This document shows, piece by piece, positions 20,496 to 33,128 of a stretch of DNA of 64,000 bases. Location of the stretch: assembly GCF_963576675.1 (NCBI RefSeq), contig NC_088915.1, positions 3,911,001 to 3,975,000 of the forward strand. Reading direction: 5' to 3'. The DNA is from Euphorbia lathyris (Eukaryota > Streptophyta > Magnoliopsida > Malpighiales > Euphorbiaceae). How positions within the stretch are numbered: the first letter of the stretch is position 1; each line of letters begins with the position of its first letter. A model generated the notes under the pieces. That model made no database searches and had not been told where the DNA came from. It saw only the letters and a list, made by a program, of their open reading frames with translations. The position numbers were made by a program, and so were the translations under genes.

Positions 20496-21885
20496 TAAGC
20501 CCAAAATATACCTAAAATATCCTATATAAATATGTTAAATTTACATTGAAATCGTACTAATTATATTCATTTGGAATACTTTTACGTCTTTATTCACTTC
20601 TTTGATGCAATGTACTTAATTATTTGGTTAAATCCAAATAGGAGCTAAAACGAAGCTAAAATGGAGGAAAAACCTAAAAAACGTACCAAGAATGCATATT
20701 AGTCAGAAGAACGCTCAATGAGGACAAGAAGCAGTCCAGAGAAGGGGAGACAAGTCCCTGTCGCGACTGAGATTTTCATAATCTCAGTCGCGACTTATGA
20801 AAGGCGTCACGGGAAAAAATGCAACTTTCAACTCGCCCCTGCACCCCCTGTCGCGACTGAAATTTTCAGAATCTCATATGAGATTTTCGGAATCTCATAT
20901 GAGACAGCGAAGAAACGCGTCTGTTTATTTGGATAAAAGCGACCCTTCACCAACGGACACGACCCATCATTTACAACCCTTCAACAACTATAAATAAGTG
21001 ATCCATTTCAGAAATTAAAATGTTGGTTATGTTGGAAAATAGTTAGAGAAATTAGAGAGTTGTTATTTTGAAGAAACTCTGACTCAGAAATGAGTCAGAA
21101 AGTTAGATTACATTTCTGTATAAACAAACTTGCTGTACACAAGTTGTTATTAGATTAGTTATAAACACGGTATTAGTTTAGTTTCAAAGGTAGATCAGAG
21201 ACAAGTTTTCATTCTGATAGTGGACTAACCAGTCTCTATTCCGAAAATTCAGTGAGAAGGATTGACGGCTGAAGCGTTTAAGGTCTGACAAACCTACGGA
21301 GTTTGAGGGAAAGATTGACAACCAGGATCTCAAAATTTTCGTTGCAATGCTATCCAAGTTTCTACTTCTCTGTTAACTTGTGAAAATTCACATTTAATTA
21401 ATGACATACTTATTTATTCAATACATTCTTACTGTTGTTATTTTGATATTGTTCTGACAAAATGATTTTCAAAATGATAAATTGGTGTTTTTATTAAAAC
21501 GTTCTATTCCATCTTATTCATATAAGAACTTTGTTGAACACTTGACAGATTTAGTTTTTATGGATGATATGATCGCTGATGGCGGCTTATCAGACATAAA
21601 ATACTAGTTTGATTAAGGTAGAAATCAGCTCCGATCCAGAGAGATTTCTACGGTTCAAAGCCATTTAATTGAATAAATTCCTATATTATTACATGTCCAT
21701 AATCTTACAAAGTTAAAGTTGATTTCTTTGCTTAATGAAAATAAGTTTTATACCTTCTATTTATTCCAATTACGGAAGTATCTGTCTTATAATCAAAATC
21801 TCAAGACATAACTGTTCTCTAATTTACCCAAACCAATTCCATCAATTAAACGTATTTTTTTTATTAAACATAAACACGTGATTAA
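20496..21885. repeat. LTR-like block, probably a Gypsy-type solo LTR
   Basis: It begins TGATGTTAAGCCC exactly where Copia C gag stops. It contains a 15-bp perfect hairpin (20761 on), a TATA-like AACTATAAATAAG near 20985, and a downstream leader-like stretch. There is no coding ORF. The sharp left edge, the length of about 1.4 kb and the promoter-like layout suggest a solo LTR. I could not define the right end or a TSD, so this is tentative. Confidence 0.4.
20760..20796. repeat. Perfect 15-bp hairpin and partial repeats
   Basis: GTCGCGACTGAGATT and its exact inverse flank a 6-nt loop (TTCATA). A second, imperfect copy starts at about 20850 and is followed by ATCTCATATGAGAT-type palindromes to 20905. 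Confidence 0.9.
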
Positions 21886-21985
21886 AAAGACACGATCAAA
21901 ATACATATGGATTGGTGAGCAACAAAAAACAAAAACGCATAAAGAAGTTACAATTGCTCAATTCACCTGTAAACAAACACAACCG

Positions 21986-22198
21986 TTTTTTGCTAATAAT
22001 ATTTTAGCAGATAAAGTTATGGAGGTTATTAATCCGGAAGATGATTTTGTAGGGTTCATAACCATCACTTGATGCTCCTCCCTTATTTCTTGAGGAAGGG
22101 TTTCTACCGAATTAAGCTTGATTCTCATTGGAAATTTACCCGACGAACGAGCAGTTAGACATGAGATCCTAAAAGCATTGTTGAATGCTAACTTGATA
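21986..22198 (+). pseudogene. TPS (class II) fragment, copy 1, plus strand
   Basis: Reads FANNILADKVMEVINPEDDF, then after a 1-base loss NHHLMLLPYFLRKGFYRIKL, a deleted stretch, and HEILKALLNANLI. Same lineage and same frame shift as the minus-strand fragment at 12765-12980 in unit B, so both descend from one already broken copy. Confidence 0.85.
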
Positions 22199-22669
22199 GA
22201 GAAGATAAACCCTAATTCTAACCATTGATTTCTATAGATTTGATTACGCCACTTTCTGGAGAAGATAAACCCTAATCCTAACCGTGTCCATAATTGATAT
22301 AAGGGCGATCTGCTATTCAGATCTCAAAGAGGAGATATCTATGAATATTGGGTAACCTTAATTTCTATTCGGCGATTGAGAAGAGCAAAGGTGTAAGTCC
22401 AGTTATATAGGTGATGTCATCCCTTACTCTCAAACCTCACCTACTCCCTAAAGTTTTAAAGTTCTAAATTACACCCTCTATTTTTCTCTAATTATCTTTA
22501 ATAACCTCCTATTTTAGTCCAATTGTATTTAATAATTTCTATCTTTATATAATTAAATTCGAAAGCCTCAAAACTTCAATTGTTCTCTAAATTTTTAAAA
22601 GTTCATAAGTATTTACCTATAATTTTTTTTTTTACATGTGAAACAGGGTATCTCTCACTGCAAGAGTTT

Positions 22670-23196
22670 GGGCCAAATATTAGTCTTTAATTTAACCCTA
22701 ATATTTTTAAGTGTAGTGTTGATTTAACCTTAACGTACAAAATTGTGCAAATTTAAGTATAATATTTCCAAGTAAGATCAATTTTAGTCCTCCATTATCG
22801 AAAATTAGAAAAAACATGTTTTATTAGTATTTTACTACCACTTTAAATTATTAGTTTATTACTAAAAAACATTGTAAAAATTCTGTTAAAATGCTAAATA
22901 TAAATTAATCACAACTTTTTTTTATCAAATTTTGTAAAATATTACAGTGTTATTAATATAGTTATAAACAACAATTAAAAAATATATGAAACTGCTTCGA
23001 TTTATTGACAAACTTATTTGGAAGATACGATGAGACAATTAAATAACAGTAAACCAATCTTTTTAAATTTTCAATAGCGCTTGGTTAAAATTGGTCTTGC
23101 TTGAAAAAATTAGGATTTAATTTGCATCACTTCATATGTTAGAGGCTAAATATGCACTTTGATTGAAGCGTTATGGTTAAGTTTGAGCCTTATCCC
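22670..23196. mobile_element. MITE-like element (copy 1)
   Basis: The ends are GGGCCAAATATTAGTC and, reversed, GGGATAAGGCTCAAACTTAA. Same family as 4499-5047, in opposite orientation. No ORF. Recognisable TIR similarity is imperfect. Confidence 0.6.
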
Positions 23197-24252
23197 AATA
23201 AAAAAATGTACAAAAACTTACAACATAAATATCACATGTTGCAATTATTGAGTTTATATTGTGATCATGTCGTGTCAATTTCGAATTAGTGTCAAAATGA
23301 TTAAACCGTAGTCCAACCCAAAAAATTTCATATCAATCTCGTATTAACCTAATCGGGATAGTATCGATTACGTGTGGTGTTGTCGAGTCATATATAATTT
23401 TAATTTGGATCAAATTTATTTTTAGGAAAACCTCACTTTTAATCTTCAGGTTATTGGGATTCTCCCTCTCATGTTATAAAATGACTTAATTTTTATCCTT
23501 GCCGTAAAATATTGGTTCAATTTTATCATTTTCTAATAAATTCCGTGGACATGTTTTATTCGAAATTATTTTGAAAATGATAAAATTAAATCAAATTTTA
23601 TATTATCAAAATAAAAATCACAAAAAAAATTATGAATGGACAAAATTAACTTGTTTTATAAGATAAGGACAAAATCATTATTTTTTTCATCGACTTTGGA
23701 AGGAGTCAGGCTTATAAGTACTTAATTGAGAAAAATAATGGATTAAACAAATTAAAATCACATGATATGCATACTATGTTTGTGCTCGGTTTTTGAAAGG
23801 ATATTGCAACTAAAAAAGTTATTAAAATTTATTAATTATAAGATTAAGTAGATTGATTTGTCTGAAACTAAATCTAAAAATAAGTTTTCTTTGGTGCTGT
23901 CAGTATCCCATTGTTTCTAGAAGAACAGTTTGATTGAGTCCAACCCGTGGAAATCTAGAGTTAAGAAAGAGTGGAGTTAGTGGCAGGAAAAAAACATATC
24001 TTATCCCTAATTTTCTTTAATCTGGCGACGAAGTTATAGGGAAGCTTAAACTACTCTTAATTGGCTAATAATGGAATTCGAGGGCCAACTCCAAATATGA
24101 GAAACTCCAAATAATCATTTGGAATTGGAAATTGAACATCACTGGATGCACATGTCTAGAACAACATATTCATTTACTAATTTAGAACAAAATTAGTTTC
24201 ATTGCATCAAACTCTAACTTTAAACACAAAAACCATTCCACTAATATATCAA

Positions 24253-24600
24253 AGCATTGAGCAATGCTTACATAATCTCGTCTCCAACTTGTAGAGTTTG
24301 ATAAATTTCCGACGAGGAAAATGAACTACTTATGAAGAAACCAAGCTCAACTCGTAGGAACACTTCCTCAAAAATGTAAGGAGGACCATAGAGTGATGGT
24401 CATGAACCCATACAAAAGCATCTTCAAAATTAATAACCTTCATAACCCTATGTGCAAAAAATTTATTAGCAGAAACATATGCTTGCCACAACAACTTCTC
24501 AAAGCCATCACTCTTGTCAAGGCACATAGTGATTGGACATTAAAGCTGGATGACCACCATTTCTTCTTGCAGCAACGAGATGATGGAGCATCTGAATCTC
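24253..24600 (-). pseudogene. TPS (class II) fragment, copy 1, minus strand
   Basis: The minus strand reads FEKLLWQAYVSANKFFAHRV, MKVINFEDAFVWVHDHHSMV and LLTFLRKCSYELSL. After a frame shift come remnants of EIYQ-L, ETRL and the ALLNA region (24253-24300). Same lineage as 14840-15195. It faces the plus-strand TPS fragment of the same unit. Confidence 0.87.
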
Positions 24601-26497
24601 CATTGCTGCGTCCATCTTTTTTAGAAAAAAAATCTTTGAGCAATCATCGCCATCTGAATCTCCTGGCTTTGGATTTCCACTAACTACAGACAGTATGCAA
24701 AAATAAGGATCACGATCTAAAAGCAGGATGCGGTTTTAATTATAATAAAACAAATGGATAATCTAAGACATCCACATAAAGGCATTTGCTTTTAAGAAAT
24801 GCCCTCGATCGAATTAGATTTCATCATGTACGGGAACATATCAACTTCAACCGACATCAGTCTCAAACTTTTTCAAATTAAGCAAAAAAGGTCTCCAGTT
24901 TATGGCTATAACATGTAGATCAAAGACGAAACAACCATAAAAACAGAATTAATTTCTTCATCTGTTTTATAATTAATTAATTAATTATTATCTTCATCTT
25001 GTCTCAATGGAATCTAAAATATTCTAACAAGAATTCTTTTCTCTTTCTCTGATGAATCACTGATTATTGCGCATAAGTTTTCCTAAATCGGAATTAATTA
25101 AGCATCTAAAAAGTCAGTAAACGTAAGAATTGAATTCCTAACATGGCTCAAATCATCCTTCCATTTCCTGTACAGACGGAGACATTTTTCTTTTCCAGCA
25201 AGTTACATTTTTATATACTATATTCAACTCTTCTTCCTTAGCTTTTCAGCATTTCGTTTCAAATTCAGTTTCAGTGCAACATAGCACATATATAATCCTC
25301 AAAAATGCTCATCTCATAATTCGCTCTCTTTACTTGGAAACAATGGAAATAGATTAAGATGTTCAATGGATTTAAATTCATTCGGTGTTGATCAAACAAT
25401 TAAAATACCCATATAATATAGTCATTACAAATGCAATGAATTACTACCAGAAAATACCAAACAAGAATACATGAGAAGCATAAAAAGTACATGAGTTGAA
25501 TCAATCTGCCTAAAAGTATGCAACTGAATTGAAGCAAAACAATAATACCATTTCAGAAAATCAGACGCCAACAACTTCGTGGTAATTTGTTACAAACAAT
25601 AAATTAGTATTTTGAGAGAAATATCTAGCATTGCCAAACTAAAATGAACAATTGCTAATGTTTTACTAAATGAACAAACACGATTTGGACTCTACAATTT
25701 TCTCCATTGCAAATTAAGCTAAAAATGGTTACTCCCAAAGCCGCAATCTCAACTAGTTGGAAATGAATGAAATTACAACAAAGATAATTGTCTGATGAAA
25801 TTTAGATAATATTCAGATCAAGCATCACCAGCATAGTCTCATCACAACAAATAACAAACAATCTTGATTTGTATCAAAAAATTATCATAACAAAAAAAGC
25901 ATAAACAAACTTATGGTTTCAATTTCAAGTAATCATATCATCCAGACACATCAGATAGCTAGGTTATATAGAAAAACACACCAGAGAGCAACATCTAATA
26001 ACAAAAATTAGCATATCCAGTTTAAAACAAACATATAGGGTTTCAAATAATTATATCATATCATCATAGAACACATTAGACAGCTTATGTAAGCGACTCA
26101 TAAGCAAACACATTTAACAATAGATCTATTGAAATCACAATTACAATCCTCAAATTCTCACCTTTTGGCATAATCATTTTAAAAAAACCACTATAGTAAA
26201 CAAGTAATTAAAGAAAGATTAATAATGATACACCATTTGTAAACACATATAATAAGATAGGGTAGCGGCAAAACTCATTATATCTTCGGAATTGCCATTA
26301 AAACATAAAACCCAACAAAGAAAAAGTGCAAAGATTTACCATAAACAATTGTAAGCAGTAATTTGATTTGTTAAGCAAGATAGTTTCCTGCAAAAAAAAA
26401 GATAGGATCAAAATACATATGGATTAGTGAGCAACAAAAAAACAAAAATACATAAAGAAGTTACAATTGCTCAATTCACCTGTAAACAAACACAACC

Positions 26498-26711
26498 CTT
26501 TTTTGCTAATAATATTTTAGCAGATAAAGTTATGGAGGTTATTAATCCGGAAGATGATTTTGTAGGGTTAATAACCATCACTTGATGCTCCTCCCTTATT
26601 TCTTGAGGAAGGGTTTCTACCGAATTAAGCTTGATTCTCATTGGAAATTTACCTGACGAACGAGCAGTTAGAGATGAGATCTTAAAACCATTGTTGAATG
26701 CTAACTTGATA
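26498..26711 (+). pseudogene. TPS (class II) fragment, copy 2, plus strand
   Basis: Nearly identical to the copy 1 fragment (21986-22198), including the frame loss after EDDFV and the deletion before HEILKALLNA/DEILKPLLNA. Only a few base differences are seen. Confidence 0.85.
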
Positions 26712-27189
26712 GAGAAGATAAACCCTAATTCTAACCATTGATTTCTATAGATTTGATTACGCCACTTTCTAGAGAAGATAAACCCTAATCCTAACCGTGT
26801 CCATAATTGATATAAGGGCTATCTGCTATTCAGATCTCAAAGAGGAGATATCTATGAACATTGGGTAACCCTAATTGCTATTCGGCGATTGAGAAGAGCA
26901 AAGGTGTAAGTCCAATTATATAGGTGATGTCATCCCTAACTCTCAAACCTCACCTACTCCCTAAAGTTTTAAAGTTTTAAATTACACCCTCTATTTTTGT
27001 CTAATTATCTTTAATAACCTCCTATTTTTGTCCAATTGCATTTAATAACTTCTATCTTTATATAATTAAATTCGAAAGCCTCAAAACTTCAATTGTTCTC
27101 TAAATTTTTAAAAGTTCATAAGTATTTACCTATAATTTATTTTATTTATTTTTACATGTGACACAGGGTGTCTCTCACTGCAAGAGTTT

Positions 27190-27731
27190 GGGCCAAATAT
27201 TAGTTTTTAATTTAACCCTAATATTTTTAAGTGTAGTGTTGATTTAACCTTAACTTACAAAATGGTGCAAATTTAAGTATAATATTTTCAAGTAAGATCA
27301 ATTTTAGTCCTACATTATCGAAAATTAGAAAAAAACATGTTTTATTAGTATTTTACTACCACTTTAGGTTATTAGTTTATTACTAAAAAAATTGTAAAAA
27401 TTCTGCTAAAATGATAAAAACTAAATCTGCTACATATAAATTAATCACAACTTTTTTTATCAAATTGTGTAAAATATTACAGTGTTATTAATATAGTTAT
27501 AAACAACAATTAAAAAATATATGAAATTGCTTCGATTTATTGACAAACTTATTTAGAAGATACAATGTGACAATTAAATAACAGTAAACCAATCTTTTTA
27601 AATTTTCAACAGTGTTTTGCTAAAATTGGTCTTGCTTGAAAAAATTAGGATTTAATTTGCATCACTTCATATGTTAGGGGCTAAATATGCACTTTGATTG
27701 AAGCGTTATGGTTAAATTTGACCCTTATCCC
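27190..27731. mobile_element. MITE-like element (copy 2)
   Basis: Counterpart of 22670-23196 at the same position in the unit. It keeps a segment (ACTAAATCTGCTACAT) that copy 1 has lost. No coding sequence. Confidence 0.6.
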
Positions 27732-28701
27732 AATAAAAAAATGTACAAAAACTTACAACATAAATATCACATGTTGCAATTATTGAGTTTGTATTGTGAT
27801 CATGTCGTGTCAATTTCGAATTAGTGTCAAAATGATTAAACCGTAGTCCAACTCAAAAAATTTCATATCAATCTCGTATTAACCTAATCGGGATAGTATA
27901 GATTACGTGTGGTGTTGTCGAGTCATATTTAATTTTAATTTGGATCAAATTTATTTTTAGGAAAACCTCACTTTTATCATTTTCTAATAAATTCCGTGGA
28001 CACGTTTTATTCGAAATTATTTTGAAAATGATAAAATTAAATCAAATTTTCTATTATCAAAATAAAAATCACAAAAAAAATTATGAATGGACAAAATTAA
28101 CTTGTTTTATAATATAAGGACAAAATCATTATTTTTTTCATCGACTTTGGAAGGAGTCAGGCTTATAAGTACTTAATTGAGAAAAATAATGGATTAAACA
28201 AATTAAAATCACATGATATGCTTACTATGTTTGTGCTCGGTTTTTCAAAGGATATTGCAATTAAAAAAGTTATTAAAATTTATTAATTATAAGATTAAGT
28301 AGATTGATTTGTCTGAAACTAAATCTAAAAATAAGTTTTCTTTGGTGCTATCAGTATCCCATTGTTTCTAGAAGAACAGTTTGATTGAGTACAACCCGTG
28401 GAAATCTAGAGTTAAGAAAGAGTGGAGTTAGTGGCAGGAAAAAAACATATCTTATCCCTAATTTTCTTTAATCTGGCGACGAAGTTATAGGGAAGCTTAA
28501 ACTACTCTTAGTTGGCTAATAATGGAATTCGAGGGCAAACTCCAAATATGAGAAACTCCAAATAATCATTTGGAATTGGAAATTGAACATCACTGGATGC
28601 ACATGTCTATAACAACATATTCATTTACTAATTTAGAACAAAATTAGTTTCATTGCATCAAACTCTAACTTTAAACACAAAAACCATTCCACTAATATAT
28701 C

Positions 28702-28990
28702 AAAGCATTGAGCAATGCTTACATAATCTCGTCTCTAATGAACTACTTATGAAGAAACCAAGCTCAACTCGGTAGGAACACTTCCTCAAAAATGTAAGGA
28801 GGACCATAGAGTGATGGTCATGAACCCATACAAAAGCATCTTCAAGATTAATAACCTTCATAACCCTATGTGCAAAAATTTTATTACCAGAAACATATGC
28901 TTGCCACAACAACTTGTCAAAGCCATCACTCTTGTCAAGGCACATAGTGATTGGACATTAAAGCTGGATGACCACCATTTCTTCTTGCAG
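28702..28990 (-). pseudogene. TPS (class II) fragment, copy 2, minus strand
   Basis: The minus strand reads FDKLLWQAYVSGNKIFAHRV, MKVINLEDAFVWVHDHHSMV and LLTFLRKCSYRVELGFFI, then a deletion that joins it to ETRLCKHCSML (out of frame ALLNA). It is slightly better preserved than copy 1 over RVELGFF. Confidence 0.87.
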
Positions 28991-30856
28991 CAACCAGATG
29001 ATGGAGCATCTGAATCTCCATTGCTGCGTCCATCTTTTTTAGAAAAAAAATCTTTGAGCAATCATCGCCATCTGAATCTCCTTGCTTTGGATTTCCACTA
29101 ACTGCAGACAGGATGCAAAAATAAGGATCACGATCTGAAAGCAGGATGCGGTTTTAATTATAATAAAACAAATGGATAATCTAAGACATCCACATAAAGG
29201 CATTTGCTTTTAAGAAATGCCCTCGATCGAATTAGATTTCATCATGTAAGGGAACATATCAACTTCAACCGACATGTAGATCAAAGACGAAACAACCATA
29301 AAAACAGAATTAATTTCTTCATCTGTTTTATAATTAATTAATTAATTATTATCTTCATCTTGTCTCAATGGAATCTAAAATATTCTAACAAGAATTCTTT
29401 TCTCTTTCTCTGATGAATCACTGATTATTGCGCATAAGTTTTCCTAAATCGGAATTAATTAAGCATCTAAAAAGCCAGTAAACGTAAGAATTGAATTCCT
29501 AACATGGCTCAAATCATCCTTCCATTTCCTGTACAGACGGAGACATTTTTCTTTTCCAGCAAGTTACATTTTTATATACTATGTTGAACTCTTCTTTCTT
29601 AGCTTTTCAGCATTTCGTTTCAAATTCAGTTTCAGTGCAACATAGCACATATATAATCCTCAAAAATGCTCATCTCATAATTCGCTCTCTTTACTTGGAA
29701 ACAATGGAAATAGATTAAGATGTTCAATGGATTTAAATTCATTCGGTGTTGATCAAACAATTAAAATACCCATATAATATAGTCATTACAAATGCAATGA
29801 ATTACTACCAGAAAATACCAAACAAGAATGCAGGAAAAGCATAAAAAGTACATGAGTTGAATCAATCTGCCTAAAAGTATGCAACTGAATTGAAGCAAAA
29901 CAATAATAGCATTTCAGAAAATCAGACGCCAACAACTTCGTAATAATTTGTTACAAACAACAAATTAGTATTTTGAGAGAAATATCTAGCATTGCCAAAC
30001 TAAAATGAACAATTGCTAATGTTTTACTAAATGAACAAACACGATTTGGACTCTGCAATTTTCTCCATTGCAAATTAAGCTAAAAATGGTTACTCCCAAA
30101 GCCGCAATCTCAACTAGTTGGAAATGAATGAAATTACAACAAAGATAATTGTCTGATGAAATTTAGATAATATTCAGATCAAGCATCACCAGCATAGTCT
30201 CATCACAACAAATAACAAACAATCTTCATTTGTATCAAAAAATTATCATAACAAAAAAAGCATAAACAAACTTATGGTTTCAATTTCAAGTAATCATATC
30301 ATCCAGACACATCAGATAGCTAGGTTATATAGAAAAACACACCAGAGAGCAACATCTAATAACAAAAATTAGCATATCCAGTTTAAAACAAACATATAGG
30401 GTTTCAAATAATCATATCATATCATCATAGAACACATCAGACAGCTTATGTAAGCCACTCATAAGCAAACACATTTAACAATAGATCTATTGAAATCACA
30501 ATTACAATCCTCAAATTCTCACATTTTGGCATAATAATTTTAAAAAAACCACTATAGTAAACAAGTAATTAAAGAAAGATTAATAATGATACACCATTTG
30601 TAAACACATATAATAAGATAGGGTAGCGGCAAAACTCATTATATCTTCAGAATTGCCATTAAAACATAAAACCCAACAAAGAAAAAGTGCAAAGATTTAC
30701 CATAAACAATTGTAAGCAGTAATTTGATTTGTTAAGCAAGATAGTTTCCTGCAAAAAAAGATAGGATCAAAATACATATGGATTAGTGAGCAACAAAAAA
30801 ACAAAAATACATAAAGAAGTTACAATTGCTCAATTCACATGTAAATAAACACAACC

Positions 30857-31071
30857 CTTTTTTGCTAATAATATTTTAGCAGATAAAGTTATGGAGATTA
30901 TTAATCTGGAAGATGATTTTGTAGGGTTAATAACCATCACTTGATGCTCCTCCCTTATTTCTTGAGGAAGGGTTTCTACCGAATTAAGCTTGACTCTCAT
31001 TGGAAATTTACCCGACGAACGAGCAGTTAGAGATGAGATCTTAAAACCATTGTTGAATGCTAACTTGATAG
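30857..31071 (+). pseudogene. TPS (class II) fragment, copy 3, plus strand
   Basis: Same as copies 1 and 2, reading ILADKVMEIINLEDDF, the shared frame loss, NHHLMLLPYFLRKGFYRIKL and DEILKPLLNANLI. Its partner minus-strand fragment is missing because the unit is truncated. Confidence 0.85.
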
Positions 31072-31548
31072 AGAAGAAAAACCCTAATTCTAACCATTGA
31101 TTTCTATAGATTTGATTACGCCACTTTCTGGAGAAGATAAACCCTAATCCTAACCGTGTCCATAATTGATATAAGGGTTATCTGTTATTCAGATCTCAAA
31201 GAGGAGATATCTATGAACATTGGGTAACCCTAATTGCTATTCCGCGATTGAGAAGAGCAAAGGTGTAAGTCCAGTTATATAGGTGATGTCATCCCTTACT
31301 CTCAAACCTCACCTACTCCCTAAAGTTTTAAAGTTTTAAATTACACCCTCTATTTTTGTCTAATTATCTTTAATAACCTCCTATGTTTGTCCAATTGCAT
31401 TTAATAACTTCTATCTTTATATAATTAAATTCGAAAGCCTCAAAACTTCAATTTTTGTCTAAATTTTTAAAAGTTCATAAGTATTTACCTATAATTTATT
31501 TTATTTATTTTTACATGTGACACAGGGTGTCTCTCACTGCAAGAGTTT

Positions 31549-32089
31549 AGGCCAAATATTAGTCTTTAATTTAACCCTAATATTTTTAAGTGTAGTGTTG
31601 ATTTAACCTTAACGTACAAAATGGTGCAAATTTAAGTATAATATTTCCAAGTAAGATCAATTTTAGTCCTACATTATCAAAAATTAGAAAAAACATGTTT
31701 TATTTGTATTTTACTACCACTTTAGGTTATTAGTTTATTACTAAAAAAATTGTAAAAATTCTGCTAAAATGCTAAAAACTAAATCTGCTACATATAAATT
31801 AATCACAATTTTTTTTATCAAATTGTGTAAAACATTACAGTCTTATTAATATAGTTATAAACAACAATTAAAAAATATATGAAATTGCTTCGATTTATTG
31901 ACAAACTTATTTAGAAGATACAATGTGACAATTAAATAACAGTAAACCAATCTTTTTAAATTTTCAACAGTGTTTTGCTAAAATTAGTCTTGCTTGAAAA
32001 AATTAGGATTTAATTTGCATCACTTCATATGTTAGGGGCTAAATATGCACTTTGATTGAAGCGTTATGGTTAAATTTGACCCTTATCCC
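31549..32089. mobile_element. MITE-like element (copy 3)
   Basis: Counterpart of 27190-27731. The left terminal G is changed to A (TTAGGCC instead of TTGGGCC). No coding sequence. Confidence 0.6.
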
Positions 32090-33128
32090 AATAAAAAAAA
32101 TGTACAAAAACTTACAACATAAATATCACATGTTGCAATTATTGAGTTTGTATTGTGATCATGTTGTGTCAATTTCGAATTAGTGTCAAAATGATTAAAC
32201 CATAGTCCAACCCAAAAAATTTCATATCAATCTCGTATTAACCTAATCGGGATAGTATCGATTACGTGTGGTGTTGTCGAGTCATATTTAATTTTAATTT
32301 GGATCAAATTTATTTTTAGGAAAACCTCACTTTTAATCTTCAGGTTATTGGGATTCTCCATCTCATTAATTTTTATCCTTGCCGTAAAATATTGGTTCAA
32401 TTTTATCATTTTCTAATAAATTCCGTGGGCACGTTTTATTCGAAATTATTTTGAAAATGATAAAATTAAATCCAATTTTCTATTATCAAAATAAAAATCA
32501 CAAAAAAATTATGAATGGAAAAAATTAACTTGTTTTATAAGATAAGGACAAAATCATTATTTTTTTCAACGACTTTGGAAGGAGTTAGGCTTATAAGTAC
32601 TTAATTGAGAAAAATAATGGATTAAACAAAATAAAATCACATGATATGCATACTATGTTTGTGCTTGATTTTTGAAAGGATATTGCAATTAAAAAAGTTA
32701 TTAAAATTTATTAATTATAAGATTAAGTAGATTGATTTGTCTGAAACTAAATCCAAAAATAAGATTTCTTTGGTGTTGTCAGTATCCCATTGTTTCTAGA
32801 AGAACAGTTTGATTGAGTCCCACCCGTGGAAAGCTAGAGTTAAGAAAGGGTGGAGCCAGTGGCAGGAAAAAAACATATCTTATCCCTAATTTTCTTTAAT
32901 CTGGCGACGAAGTTATAGGGAAGCTTAAACTACTCTTAGTTGGCAAGTAATGGAATTCGAGGGCAAACTCCAAATATGAGAAACTCCAAATAATCATTTG
33001 GAATTGGAAATTGAACATCACTAGGTGCACATGTCTAGAACAACATATTCATTTACTAATTTAGAACAAAATTAGTTTCATTGCATCAAACTCTAACTTT
33101 AAAACACAAAAACCATTCCACTAATTAT

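Larger units (their letters stand above)
21896..26407. repeat. TPS repeat unit, minus-orientation copy 1 (4512 bp)
   Basis: The unit start TCAAAATACATATGGATT recurs at 26408 and 30767, giving periods of 4512 and 4359 bp. Order on the + strand: TPS fragment (+), AACCCTAAT-rich stretch, spacer, MITE-like element (22670-23196), AT-rich tail, TPS fragment (-, near 24253), long spacer. The whole is the reverse of units A and B. Copy 1 carries about 150 bp missing from copy 2. Confidence 0.88.
26408..30766. repeat. TPS repeat unit, minus-orientation copy 2 (4359 bp)
   Basis: Same order as copy 1. Compared with it, about 90 bp is lost near 27972, about 35 bp near 28737 and a short segment near 29275. 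It contains the MITE-like element at 27190-27731. The sequence is very close to copy 1, so the tandem duplication is recent relative to units A and B. Confidence 0.88.
30767..33128. repeat. TPS repeat unit, minus-orientation copy 3 (partial)
   Basis: The third copy starts as the others do and contains the MITE-like element at 31549-32089. It stops near 33128, just before its minus-strand TPS fragment would begin. There a Gypsy remnant takes over (CACTAATTATATCAG against CACTAATATATCAAAG). Confidence 0.87.

Noticed and set aside
22200..22280. AACCCTAAT repeats resembling plant telomere sequence
   Set aside because: Only two or three irregular units (AACCCTAATTCTAACC), repeated because the unit is repeated. 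Not a telomeric array.
24393..24683. 96-codon + ORFs over the minus-strand TPS fragments (also 28811-29101)
   Set aside because: They are antisense shadows of the TPS fragment. The minus strand explains the conservation.
21896..33128. Possible CRISPR-like or satellite array
   Set aside because: The period is about 4.4 kb and the units contain gene fragments, so this is a segmental tandem repeat, not CRISPR or a short satellite.
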